Positions 17,649 through 25,689 of a DNA stretch of 64,000 bases are shown in pieces. A program made the position numbers and the translations under genes. This stretch comes from JBAMOY01 sp037071015 (GTDB taxonomy: Bacteria; Bacillota_I; Bacilli_A; RF39; UBA660). The DNA is taken from positions 620,001 to 684,000 of the forward strand of contig JBAMOY010000001.1 of the NCBI GenBank assembly GCA_037071015.1. Direction: 5' to 3'. The first letter of the stretch is position 1, and the number at the start of each line of letters is the position of its first letter. The notes beneath the pieces were generated by a model. The model saw only the letters and a list, made by a program, of their open reading frames with translations. It was not told the origin of the DNA and did not search any database.

Positions 17649-18433
17649 ATGGTATTTGCAAAGTCCCCCATAGCAACTTGTCCTTGTTTTAATACTGCAA
17701 GATATCTTAATATCATCTTTTCTGCTTGTGATAATTCCTTAACTTGTTTATCTATACCTAATTCATTAAGAAGAGGTTGCATACTTGTTTGAGTTACATC
17801 TAACCCGTACCCACGAGCAGGTTTTGTCATTCCAGCGTATACACTCGCTCTTAATGCTTCTGCTGTTGTTTTTTCACTTTTGTTATATAGTGAAGCTAAA
17901 TCATAAGTAAATTTAGTCATTGTTTCAGACATTATTGCTGAATAAATATCTGGTATTCCTTGATTCTCACCCATTGATTGATAGATTGCTTGTGTATATA
18001 ATGTCTGCGTTTTATTTGTACCAAAAGCTTCATTTAATTTATATTGAAATTTTGTTGCTTCCTTACCTAAATTAGAAAACATTGTTTTTCCATCTCTTTC
18101 AGCATTATCAAATACAACATTAAATAAGTTCATTTGTTCAGTTTGGTCTACTGCCTCATTCATCCAACCTAATAATTGATTTGTTAATCTCTTAGCACCT
18201 GCAAATGTAAACAGACTCTTAAATTTAGCCATAGATTTTGATGCTTTATCAATAGAACTATTTAATTTATCCATTTCGCTAGTTGCTCTATTTGTTGATA
18301 CTTTATTTACTGAATTACTAACTTTATCAATTTTCTTTTCAACACCTGTCAATTGACTTGTTAATTTATTTATACTTTGTATTGCCTCTTGTGCTTTGGC
18401 ATGTATTTGCATTTCTATTGTTTGTTCATTCAT
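17649..18433 (-). CDS. Tape-measure protein, exon 1
   Basis: The N-terminal 261 codons plus two bases. It begins MNEQTIEMQIHAKAQEAIQS with coiled-coil spacing, then TFAGAKRLTNQLLGWMNEAVD and the conserved head-proximal tape-measure segment QTLYTQAIYQSMGE ... YAGMTKPARGYGLDVTQ ... VLKQGQVAMGDFANTI. Without splicing the frame would run on into intron sequence and stop at 17522. Confidence 0.87.
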
Positions 18434-18477
18434 TTATTTCACCTACCTTTTTGGTGTTCCCTTAGGTAAGCGCTACA
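18434..18477 (-). promoter_or_regulatory. Conserved hairpin element, copy before the tape-measure gene
   Basis: Minus strand TGTAGCGCT, stem CTTACCT/AGGTAGG (7 of 7 pairs counting one G-U), loop with AAGGGAA, then GGTGAAATAAATG. The 3' arm contains the ribosome site. Confidence 0.65.
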
Positions 18478-18970
18478 CTCTACTTTTCCCCTTTATTACT
18501 TCTTGTTGCTCTGCCCCACTCCTGATAGCATTTACTTGCGATATACGAGCCTTTATGTCACTAGCATATGATTGCACTACTTTTTGTTTTTCTTCCTCTG
18601 TAATAGGCTTATTTTCATTAAATCCATATGGTTGTTTTGAATATTCAACCTTTGATTTACTAAAAGCGTTGCATAATGCTACAGAAACCGCTTCATTGAA
18701 ATATGCTCCTTGAAGCCAAGCATTACTATTGAATATATCTTGGTTTATTCTTAATCGCTCGTAATAAGAAAAACGATATGCCCAGAATAAGTTAGGGTCA
18801 TCTTCCCAAAACTCTTTCACAGACATACCGTATGTTATCGCCATAGGCAACAAATCATAAAACCAATCTGTTAAGTTCTTATATTTTTTGCCTTCTTCTT
18901 GTTTTTCATCTATGCTTCGATTATCTCTAGTTCCTCGTCGCTCTTCTCTGAGTTGATATCGGCTAGGGCA
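18473..18970 (-). CDS. Tail assembly chaperone, frameshift extension (GT-like)
   Basis: The frame encodes ...KKYKNLTDWFYDLLPMAITYGMSVKEFWEDDPNLFWAYRFSYYERLR... to V at 18473. The first ATG (18853) has no ribosome site and lies within a good protein-like stretch that continues upstream and overlaps the end of the preceding gene in the -1 frame, back to about 18990. This is the gpG/gpGT arrangement of tail chaperones, made by ribosomal frameshifting. I could not pick out a convincing slippery heptamer, so the 5' limit is approximate. Confidence 0.65.
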   Translation of the reverse strand, partial: CPSRYQLREERRGTRDNRSIDEKQEEGKKYKNLTDWFYDLLPMAITYGMSVKEFWEDDPNLFWAYRFSYYERLRINQDIFNSNAWLQGAYFNEAVSVALCNAFSKSKVEYSKQPYGFNENKPITEEEKQKVVQSYASDIKARISQVNAIRSGAEQQEVIKGKSRV

Positions 18971-19245
18971 AACATAAAAGCATTGTATTCATCAATAGCA
19001 AATCTGATTACTTGCGCAACTTTATGTTCTTTTCCATATGTTTCCATTAATTTCATTGCTAAACTTGGATTGACATCTCCATGATTTGCTAGGAATAGTC
19101 CATACCATAATAAATCATAATATGTTAATGGTTTCTTATCAAAATCCTCAATAGAAAATCCATTTGCTTCTAACCATTTAATAGAATCCCTATTAAATTC
19201 TAAAGTATAATCTTTATCATTGATTTTTAATTTTAATTTTCTCAT
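18910..19245 (-). CDS. Tail assembly chaperone (gpG-like)
   Basis: A 111-residue protein (MRKLKLKINDKDYTLEFNRDSIKWLE ...) with the length, acidic character and position of the Firmicute siphophage tail chaperone, between the tail tube and tape-measure genes. The AGGGAAAAACAATG start region gives a good ribosome site. It should coat the tape measure during tail assembly together with its frameshifted form. Confidence 0.78.
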   Translation of the reverse strand: MRKLKLKINDKDYTLEFNRDSIKWLEANGFSIEDFDKKPLTYYDLLWYGLFLANHGDVNPSLAMKLMETYGKEHKVAQVIRFAIDEYNAFMFALADINSEKSDEELEIIEA

Positions 19246-19267
19246 TGTTTTTCCCTACTTTCTTTTA

Positions 19268-19696
19268 TTATGTTGCTGATATTAACGCCGATACTTCTGT
19301 TTTTGATTTATCTGCAATTAATGTGCTTGGTACTGTATGTAATGTACATTCAATAGCACCACCAACTGATACTTCATTTTTCCAAGTTTGACAGATTCCT
19401 GTGTACATAGAACCAGTTCCATCTGGATATTTAATTAAGATATCTTTAGCAACATTATCACATACTGCTTTTACAGCTGTTAAATTTGCTTCTGAATAGT
19501 TATAAGTAAAATCCATATCTCCTGTGTCTGGTCTATCTGGAATATATACTTTAACTGGATCACTTGATGTAGTGATTTCTACTGTACCACCTGCTTGTCC
19601 AGTTGCTGGAGCACCTTTTACTGCAACTAATTTTGTTGCTGAAAACTTTTCTGCTGTAGTTTCCTTTACGTATAATTCAATACCTAAATCTAACAT
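19268..19696 (-). CDS. Major tail tube protein
   Basis: A 142-residue beta-rich protein (MLDLGIELYVKETTAEKF ... VYIPDRPDTGDMDFTYNYSEAN ... ECTLHTVPSTLIADK) with the size and composition of siphophage tail tube proteins and the correct position before the chaperones. It is preceded by the conserved hairpin and GAGGTGA. The protein has no cleavable signal or obvious Ig domain. Confidence 0.8.
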   Translation of the reverse strand: MLDLGIELYVKETTAEKFSATKLVAVKGAPATGQAGGTVEITTSSDPVKVYIPDRPDTGDMDFTYNYSEANLTAVKAVCDNVAKDILIKYPDGTGSMYTGICQTWKNEVSVGGAIECTLHTVPSTLIADKSKTEVSALISAT

Positions 19697-19747
19697 TTAT
19701 TATTCACCTCTCATATAAATTTTTCCCTTTATATTTGAAGTGCTACA
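19697..19747 (-). promoter_or_regulatory. Conserved hairpin element, copy before the tail tube gene
   Basis: Minus strand TGTAGCACT, stem with AATATAA/TTTATAT core, loop AGGGAAAAA, then GAGAGGTGAATAATAAATG. Confidence 0.62.
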
Positions 19748-19752
19748 TCATT

Positions 19753-20196
19753 CTATCCTGGATAAATAACTAAATTATCTAATCCATATTTTGTGTCTAA
19801 GACACCAGTTATTCTTATAATATTTCTATGTACATTACTATCTACATTTGGAGCATCTAATTGAGTTTTAACAGTAACTCTATAATTTGTTTTGTAATAA
19901 TCAACTATATGACTTGTTATTTCATTACAAATAGTCCTTTTAGATACTTTCTTTCCATCAATAGTTTTGTCTTGGGCATATACATTAACTTCAATACCAA
20001 ATGAATATGTTTCTTCGCCATAACTCAAGTTGTTATATTTATTTCTTACTGATAATAATTTTGTTGGTACTATTGGGAAGTCTTTACTGTTCTGTGGCAT
20101 TGCTTTTGTTACATGCGATTTATATATTGAATTAGTTTCAACATATTGTTTTTGTTCTGGAAAGAACTTTGTATCAAATAAATTTTCTACTATCAA
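19753..20196 (-). CDS. Head-tail connector / tail terminator-like protein
   Basis: A 147-residue protein in the tail-terminator position, between the HK97-gp10-like and tail tube genes. It has mixed alpha/beta composition with a repeated basic-residue region (KKVSKRTICNEITSHIVDYYKTNYRVTVKTQ) like tail completion proteins. It overlaps the upstream gene by four bases. Assignment is mainly from gene order. Confidence 0.6.
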   Translation of the reverse strand: MIVENLFDTKFFPEQKQYVETNSIYKSHVTKAMPQNSKDFPIVPTKLLSVRNKYNNLSYGEETYSFGIEVNVYAQDKTIDGKKVSKRTICNEITSHIVDYYKTNYRVTVKTQLDAPNVDSNVHRNIIRITGVLDTKYGLDNLVIYPG

Positions 20197-20702
20197 TATA
20201 AATCACCTACTGTCTTTCGTAATTCCACTTCTACAATATCTCCAATTTCATCTTTGATATCATTGAAAGCATCATAGAACATGTGTCTACTAGGTAAACC
20301 TTTAGTCCAACCATATGTGCCATCATCTTTGGGATAACACCAACCTTTTTCACCATGTTCATTTACATCATATTTCCATGACTTAAAGTTTTCTGATGGA
20401 CTAGGGTGTGGATTATTTGCACCTGTAATACCTGTACCCATTTCATTAAAGATAAGTACCATATCAGATGTACCAACTTTACCTGTTTTAGTATTATAAT
20501 CATAATCCATATAGATATTGTTGGTATGTTCGCTAATGCCTGCCTCATAGCAATACTGTTTTACTTTCTCATACATCATTTCTGTTGCATGAAGTACAGC
20601 ATTATCTATACCTTTTTCATAAGCGCTTTTGAACTTATTTAGATAATTTATTGCATTTCTTAGACTTTCTTTCGATAGTTCCATTGTTAGAAGTGTTTTC
20701 AT
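20193..20702 (-). CDS. HK97 gp10-like head-tail joining protein
   Basis: A 169-residue protein; AAGAGG precedes ATG 20702. Helical N terminus followed by the conserved-looking MVLIFNEMGTGI ... NPHPSPSENFKSWKYDVNEHG ... WTKGLPSRHMFYDAF segment, characteristic of gp10-type proteins (G-x-x-P-x-R/H-M-F near the C terminus). It acts at the head-tail interface. Confidence 0.75.
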   Translation of the reverse strand: MKTLLTMELSKESLRNAINYLNKFKSAYEKGIDNAVLHATEMMYEKVKQYCYEAGISEHTNNIYMDYDYNTKTGKVGTSDMVLIFNEMGTGITGANNPHPSPSENFKSWKYDVNEHGEKGWCYPKDDGTYGWTKGLPSRHMFYDAFNDIKDEIGDIVEVELRKTVGDLY

Positions 20703-20823
20703 TTAACGCCTCTTTATGCTGTTTAACGGTATTTTCCTTTTTAACAAGTCTATATCCTGCTTCAATATATCTATCTCTTGTTTTTTCATCAAATACTACT
20801 ATTCCATTTGTAAATTCGTACAT
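20635..20823 (-). CDS. Small phage protein
   Basis: A 62-residue protein preceded by GTAGGTG. It starts MYEFTNGIVVFDEKTRDRYIEAGYRLVKKEN, like short connector-region proteins of siphophages, and ends in a basic tail. Its 3' end overlaps the next gene by 68 bases, unusual for this compact block. Confidence 0.55.
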   Translation of the reverse strand: MYEFTNGIVVFDEKTRDRYIEAGYRLVKKENTVKQHKEALNENTSNNGTIERKSKKCNKLSK

Positions 20824-20830
20824 ATTGCAC

Positions 20831-21082
20831 CTACTTTCTCAATCCCATTAAACTTGCTTTATCTATTCCCATACTGATTTCTAATATTTGTTTAGTAATT
20901 TCCTTTTGTATCATCTCTGGTGTCATTTTCAATGGTTGTAACGCTTGTTGCATTGCATCAGCAATTGACTTTTTTTGTATTTCATCTGTATCTACATAAG
21001 CGCATATCATTGTTTTATTTTTGCAAGTTTCGTTTTTAGGACATTTCATACATTTAGGATTTGTAAAACTAATTGTTTCCAT
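20831..21082 (-). CDS. Small cysteine-containing head-region protein
   Basis: About 83 residues from ATG 21082 (METISFTNPKC); the frame extends 10 codons upstream to a TTG. The N terminus carries CMKCPKNETCKNKTMIC, four or five cysteines that could bind zinc, followed by an amphipathic helical region. Function unknown; location suggests a connector accessory protein. Confidence 0.5.
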   Translation of the reverse strand: METISFTNPKCMKCPKNETCKNKTMICAYVDTDEIQKKSIADAMQQALQPLKMTPEMIQKEITKQILEISMGIDKASLMGLRK

Positions 21083-21089
21083 GTAATCT

Positions 21090-21467
21090 CTACTTTCCTG
21101 TAAGTCTTTCAAAATATATAATTATAACTGAATTGCCATCTCGTGGTGGCAATAATCTATAGTTTGCATTATCCCCATTATTTTCTTCCCCTTCTGGTGT
21201 TGCGCCATCAAGATAAGCCACATCAAATTCTTTAAATTGTCCTTGATATGATATAGGAATAACTGCTTTTTTCATCATTTTAGAGTTTTCTCCAAATTCA
21301 GCAATATCGGCATCTGTGCTAACTGGTTGATAATTGAACTTAAATGGTTTTGGCTCTTCATATATAACAATCTCATTACCTTCATCATCTAAGGTTACTT
21401 CTTTTTTACTTGCTATATAAACATCTTTTTTCCAATCACTTGGATTTGTGTTTATTTCAGTTATCAT
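21090..21467 (-). CDS. Head closure / connector protein (candidate)
   Basis: A 125-residue protein directly downstream (4-base overlap) of the gp6-like gene, the slot for a head-completion or head-closure protein. It contains an acidic loop (GATPEGEENNGDNANYRL) and a beta-rich end (GNSVIIIYFERL). No family is recognised by motif. Confidence 0.55.
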   Translation of the reverse strand: MITEINTNPSDWKKDVYIASKKEVTLDDEGNEIVIYEEPKPFKFNYQPVSTDADIAEFGENSKMMKKAVIPISYQGQFKEFDVAYLDGATPEGEENNGDNANYRLLPPRDGNSVIIIYFERLTGK

Positions 21468-21805
21468 TTAGGAATGCCTGCCTTTGGTGGTCTTAATTCA
21501 TTCATAAGTGATGATGATATTAATCCTGTCATATATGTAACAGATAAACCATTTTCACTATATGATTGAACATTAGTAGTTCCTATTTTCTTATACAGTT
21601 CTATTGCACATCTTGTCTGCCAATTCATTAATCGTTTATTTGTTTTGTCTAGTTCTTTTTGCTCATAATCATAAGGATAAAGTGTATTTAGAGCCACAAC
21701 TTCTGCGTCATCTAGTTTTATTTTAAACACTTCATCTTTTGTGTTATCGGCTACATCGCCCAAGATCTCTAGTCGCATTTTCTTTAATTGTTCTTCTTGA
21801 CTCAT
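21464..21805 (-). CDS. gp6-like head-tail adaptor
   Basis: A 113-residue mainly helical protein with the gp6-like pattern (LKKMRLEILGDVADNTKDEVFKIKLDDAE ... RLMNWQTRCAIELYKKIG ... YSENGLSVTY), first connector gene after the capsid. It forms the ring under the portal. AGGGAAGTG serves as ribosome site. Confidence 0.78.
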   Translation of the reverse strand: MSQEEQLKKMRLEILGDVADNTKDEVFKIKLDDAEVVALNTLYPYDYEQKELDKTNKRLMNWQTRCAIELYKKIGTTNVQSYSENGLSVTYMTGLISSSLMNELRPPKAGIPK

Positions 21806-21836
21806 AAATACACTTCCCTACTTTAAAAAGATTTTA

Positions 21837-22883
21837 TTAACCTGTTGGTGCTGTTGCTTTTAATTCACTAGCATTAACAACTTTAACATCTGTTACTGCT
21901 TCTGGTTTATCAAATGTAGTTTTTAATCCTGTGATTTTAGCATGCATCCATTCTGGACCGTGATCTAATCCAATTTGACCAAATAATTGATATTTAGTAC
22001 CTGCTCCAGTTTTTGCTAATTCTTCTAGGAAGAAGTTACCTTTACCTGGTACTGGTTGTTCTACTGGTCCAATTACATCAAAATTGAATAAGAATGCTGT
22101 TCCACTTGGAATAAATTCACCTAATGCAACATGAACTACACCTAATGGTAAGATAATGTCATATACTTGTACACCATAAGCACTCATATATGGTTCTCCC
22201 ATTTTCATACCCCATTTTAAAGCATCTGCATTTAGTTGATTTAAACCAACTGTATTAGTCCATAAATATAAGTTACTAATATCACCTTGATTATCATAGA
22301 TTGCTTGTTGAGCATCATTGATTAACCAAATATCAAGTGGCTTATTAACCTTACTAGCACCACTACCACTTTCTGCTGAAATAACATTAGTAGTAATTGC
22401 TTCGTTCATACCTCTTGTTTTGTTTACTGTTGAATCAGATGTTGCTTTATTATAAGTTCCTTGAATAAATGTTTTTTCAATACTTCTTGATAATGTTTCC
22501 ATTTTTCTAGCAACTTGGAAATCTAATTCATTTTGTGGATTTGCTACTTGTCCTGCAATATTTACTCCACTTAATGTTCCCATATTAGATTGTTTTGCAT
22601 AACTAATAGCTACTGATTCCATAAAGATTTGTGTAACATTAGTTTTTTGACTTCTTGTTACGAATGACGCAGTTAGTGCTGTTAATGATGCTGTTTCACT
22701 AATTGCTGGTATTTCTGCATCTTCATTTTCATAAAATTGTCCTGTAATAAATTCTACTGAATTTGTATATTTTCTGTGTCCTGAAATCATATTTAAGAAA
22801 GGAGTTTTCTTATTTGATTTTGTATATAACAAACCAGCATAATTTAATGTGTTAAAACTTTGTACTGTTTCTGTACCTGTCAT
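21837..22883 (-). CDS. Major capsid protein (DUF5309 / HK97-fold type)
   Basis: About 348 residues from ATG 22883 (MTGTETVQSFNTLNYAGLLYTKS), placed by GAGGTGA; the GTG three codons earlier overlaps that site. The sequence has the pattern of the DUF5309/SU10-type capsid group (TPFLNMISG, EFITGQFY, ETASLT, QIFMESVAISYAKQ, ARKMETLSRSIEKTFIQGTYN). It follows the scaffold gene and is preceded by the conserved hairpin. Confidence 0.85.
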   Translation of the reverse strand: MTGTETVQSFNTLNYAGLLYTKSNKKTPFLNMISGHRKYTNSVEFITGQFYENEDAEIPAISETASLTALTASFVTRSQKTNVTQIFMESVAISYAKQSNMGTLSGVNIAGQVANPQNELDFQVARKMETLSRSIEKTFIQGTYNKATSDSTVNKTRGMNEAITTNVISAESGSGASKVNKPLDIWLINDAQQAIYDNQGDISNLYLWTNTVGLNQLNADALKWGMKMGEPYMSAYGVQVYDIILPLGVVHVALGEFIPSGTAFLFNFDVIGPVEQPVPGKGNFFLEELAKTGAGTKYQLFGQIGLDHGPEWMHAKITGLKTTFDKPEAVTDVKVVNASELKATAPTG

Positions 22884-22933
22884 ATCTTTCACCTCATTAA
22901 AATTTTTCTATTCCCTTTTTAATGAGTGCTACA
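22884..22933 (-). promoter_or_regulatory. Conserved hairpin element, copy before the capsid gene
   Basis: Minus strand TGTAGCACT, a 10-bp stem CTCATTAAAA/TTTTAATGAG, loop starting AGGGAATAG, then the ribosome site GAGGTGA overlapping the 3' arm, and ATG. Confidence 0.7.
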
Positions 22934-22939
22934 TTTCAT

Positions 22940-23569
22940 TTAAACATTTGGTTTATTTTGTTTCATTTGTTCTTCTTGCATTAATCTCATATATTGAGTT
23001 TGTGCTAAGAAATCTCCATTTTTGACAGCTTCATCATATTTTTGCTTATAAGAATCTAAATTACTTACTGTTCCACTATTTGGAGTGCTTACAGTAGGCT
23101 TTGGAGTATCATTTAATAAATCTGTTACAGTCTTTTTCTTTGTTTCATCTGCAGTTTCACTTAACAATTCAATAAATGTTTGTGCAATTTCTACAGATTT
23201 ATCTTTGTCAGATGTTACTACTTTGCTTAATATCTTTTCGTATTTATCTTTAGAAATATTAGCATTTGTAAATAAATCTCTTACTGCATACTCACTTTCT
23301 TTTAAAGCAATATTTTTTTGTTTTGCTTCAAATTCTGATCTTTCAGCTTCTCTTAATTCATCTTCTGTCATTTTGGATTTTTTGAAATCATCGTATTCTG
23401 TTTGTAATGTACTTAAACTTGTTTCAGTATTCTTTAATTTTGTTGATAAAGAATTGTACTTATCTTTTGGGATAACTAAAGACGCTAATCCTTGTTTAAT
23501 AGCTTCAGCTCTTTCTTCGTTTGTTGTATAAGTTTCATTACTTAATACATTTTCAATCATTTCATTCAT
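22940..23569 (-). CDS. Capsid scaffold protein
   Basis: About 209 residues from ATG 23569 (MNEMIENVLSNETYTTNEERAE), with GGAAAGG upstream. Highly charged and helical with a central coiled coil (LKNTETSLSTLQTEYDDFKKSKMTEDELREAERSEFEAK) and a C-terminal NGDFLAQTQYMRLMQEEQ segment, typical of DUF4355-type scaffold proteins encoded directly before the capsid gene. Confidence 0.82.
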   Translation of the reverse strand: MNEMIENVLSNETYTTNEERAEAIKQGLASLVIPKDKYNSLSTKLKNTETSLSTLQTEYDDFKKSKMTEDELREAERSEFEAKQKNIALKESEYAVRDLFTNANISKDKYEKILSKVVTSDKDKSVEIAQTFIELLSETADETKKKTVTDLLNDTPKPTVSTPNSGTVSNLDSYKQKYDEAVKNGDFLAQTQYMRLMQEEQMKQNKPNV

Positions 23570-23594
23570 AATATAACCTTTCCCACACATTACG

Positions 23595-23898
23595 TTTTTA
23601 TGGTAGCCACGTCTCTACAGTAGTGTGGTATACCCATTATGCTCGGTATACAGAGCAAATTTATGCTAGTTTAATAGCACTGTACTGAATATATAACCCA
23701 AGACTTCATTCATAATCTAAGACAGAATTATTTTTCAATTATAAACAAACTCTTTTGAACCCCTGTCAAGATTTTTCATATAATCAGTACACTACCATTA
23801 AGGTAGCAATATAACCAAAGGCTTCTAAAGTTTCTTTGGCTTGGTCTTACATATAAGGCTTTAAGAGGTTGTACTTCCCTCAAAGTTTCTTATATTGC
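23595..23898 (-). ncRNA. Structured element between portal and scaffold genes
   Basis: About 300 bases without a gene. The minus strand forms nested helices: GCAATATAA (23898-23890, overlapping the portal stop) with TTATATTGC (23814-23806); CTTTGAGG with CCTCTTAAAG; CCAAAG with CTTTGG; CTACC/GGTAG; GTACTGA with TCAGTAC; TGCTA/TAGCA; GTATACC/GGTATAC; CCAC/GTGG. The first inner hairpin also carries an AGGGAAG loop like the repeated hairpin family. I do not recognise the RNA. Confidence 0.5.
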
Positions 23899-25464
23899 CT
23901 TTTTATTAACCTCTCCAGACTCATCCTTTGAGGCAGATGTCGTCTTGTTAGGACTTCCATCGCTATTCTTTTTATCTAATTGTTTTTGTGCTTGACCAAC
24001 AAATAATTTAATCCAATTTTCTATACCACCATAGAATTCCATTGATTTATTAAATGTTTCATTTGGATCACTGTATAATCCACTTGTTGTCATTGCAACA
24101 TCTGGTGATACACCACTTTGAATTTGGTTCATCATTCCTTGTGATTTAACTAGGAAATTATCTGATTTATTTCTTGTAAATTTTTGGTCGATATCTTTTA
24201 ATGTTAATGTAGTTATTTCACTATTTGGAGCAAGTCTACATATTCTTAAAATCATTTTAAGTTCTGGTTTAGAGCAACGTTTAAATTCCATTTCATCGCC
24301 ATCTGCTCTTGCATCTGCCATTGTCCAACCTTCACCTAAATATCTAGCTTGTCCTGTATCTCCACCACTTGCTTTATCACTATTTTTAGGTATTCCTACA
24401 ATATTTAAAGCTGTGTTGAATAATCTATCGTGAATTATCTTTGTATTTGCATGATTTATTTCGTTAGATATAAGTTTTAAATCAGCATTTTTACCAGGTT
24501 CAGGTGACCATAACTTAACAGCTCCTAAGTCGAGCATTTCTTCTAAATCTTCTTTATCAATATCTTGATTTATAAATACAAGTAAGCTTTGTACAAATTG
24601 TTCTAATCCATCTATTTCATCAGAAGTAATTCTATTTAGATTATTTAAAATATCCATAACCACTTCAATAATTCCTAAATGGGATTTATTTAAGTAATAT
24701 TCAAATATAGGTATTTCTCCTAATACATGAAATTGAACAAATTGAACGTCAAATGCTGTATTAGGACTTCCACTTGCAAATGTATAAAAAGCATTATTTG
24801 TATAAATACTACCCTTTATTGTTGTATCTTTAATCCCTCTAGTATAAGTACATCCAAATAGTTTTTTATGAGGTAAACTACTTGAATAAACAATAAATGT
24901 AGTTTTACTATCTAAGTTATCTATACTAAATGGACTATCTTCGTTTATATCTGGAAGAACTAATCTATGTCCAATTCCAGCAATATATAAATCCTCTGCT
25001 AGTTCTGTATCTTTAGGATATTTATCCTCTGCTAGCATATAACTATTTAATGCTCCAACCTCTGTATTGGCTATATCACCACGTTGTACATATTGAATTG
25101 GTTTACCAAATACAAATGATTTTTTAAATTCAACCAAGAAATAAGCATTGTTTTCAACCACTTTATTATTAATAGTTGGTCTTACTTCTTTGATTTTGTT
25201 TAATATTGGTTGAAATCCTTTATAATATTTTTCTAAATAATCTATCTCCCTTGAATTTTGTAAATGTATGCTAAATACATCGTTTAATATTTTAGTTATT
25301 GTTTCTGCATTCATATTTTCTGGTTCATAATCTGCATATATTATTTTTCTACCATATAATCTTGTATCATCATATTTTGGTGCATAAGGTTCTTTAGTAG
25401 GTAATTGTGCATTTGTATTATCTTCAACTGGTGTTTCAGTTGGTTTTATTTCTTCTTTTTCCAT
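23890..25464 (-). CDS. Portal protein
   Basis: About 524 residues from ATG 25464 (MEKEEIKPTETPVEDN), with GGTGAAAAT upstream. It has the SPP1-type portal features: RKIIYADYEPENMNAETITKILNDVF ... ISLHLQNSREIDYLEKYYKGFQPIL at the N terminus, the FVFGKPIQYV segment, NNLNRITSDEIDGLEQFVQSLLVF helix and a Pro/Ser/Lys-rich C-terminal tail. It should form the DNA entry ring. Confidence 0.88.
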   Translation of the reverse strand: MEKEEIKPTETPVEDNTNAQLPTKEPYAPKYDDTRLYGRKIIYADYEPENMNAETITKILNDVFSIHLQNSREIDYLEKYYKGFQPILNKIKEVRPTINNKVVENNAYFLVEFKKSFVFGKPIQYVQRGDIANTEVGALNSYMLAEDKYPKDTELAEDLYIAGIGHRLVLPDINEDSPFSIDNLDSKTTFIVYSSSLPHKKLFGCTYTRGIKDTTIKGSIYTNNAFYTFASGSPNTAFDVQFVQFHVLGEIPIFEYYLNKSHLGIIEVVMDILNNLNRITSDEIDGLEQFVQSLLVFINQDIDKEDLEEMLDLGAVKLWSPEPGKNADLKLISNEINHANTKIIHDRLFNTALNIVGIPKNSDKASGGDTGQARYLGEGWTMADARADGDEMEFKRCSKPELKMILRICRLAPNSEITTLTLKDIDQKFTRNKSDNFLVKSQGMMNQIQSGVSPDVAMTTSGLYSDPNETFNKSMEFYGGIENWIKLFVGQAQKQLDKKNSDGSPNKTTSASKDESGEVNKKAI

Positions 25465-25550
25465 ATTTTCACCACTTTTCATACTTTGGTATTCCCAAAA
25501 TTGAAAATGTGGGAACACAACAATAAAATAAATTCTACGGTTATGCTCCC

Positions 25551-25600
25551 GTGTAGCACTGAAAGACCATTGAAGGGAAAAAATTTGGCCTTTCGCTACA
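25551..25600 (+). repeat. Inverted copy of the conserved hairpin element
   Basis: On the plus strand: TGTAGCACT, stem GAAAGACCA / TGGCCTTTC, loop with AAGGGAAAAAA. Sequence and shape match the other five copies but the orientation is reversed relative to the structural genes, and GCTACA at 25595-25600 closes an outer stem with TGTAGC. Confidence 0.6.
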
Positions 25601-25689
25601 TTTATATCCTATATATAGAAATATTGGTAGGTTTGAGGTATAAAAGGAGAACAAATATTCACCTTTTTAAACAAAAAAACACTTTATTT

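Noticed and set aside
23570..23889. Missing head protein gene between portal and scaffold
   Set aside because: No frame on either strand is long enough; the interval is better explained as structured RNA.
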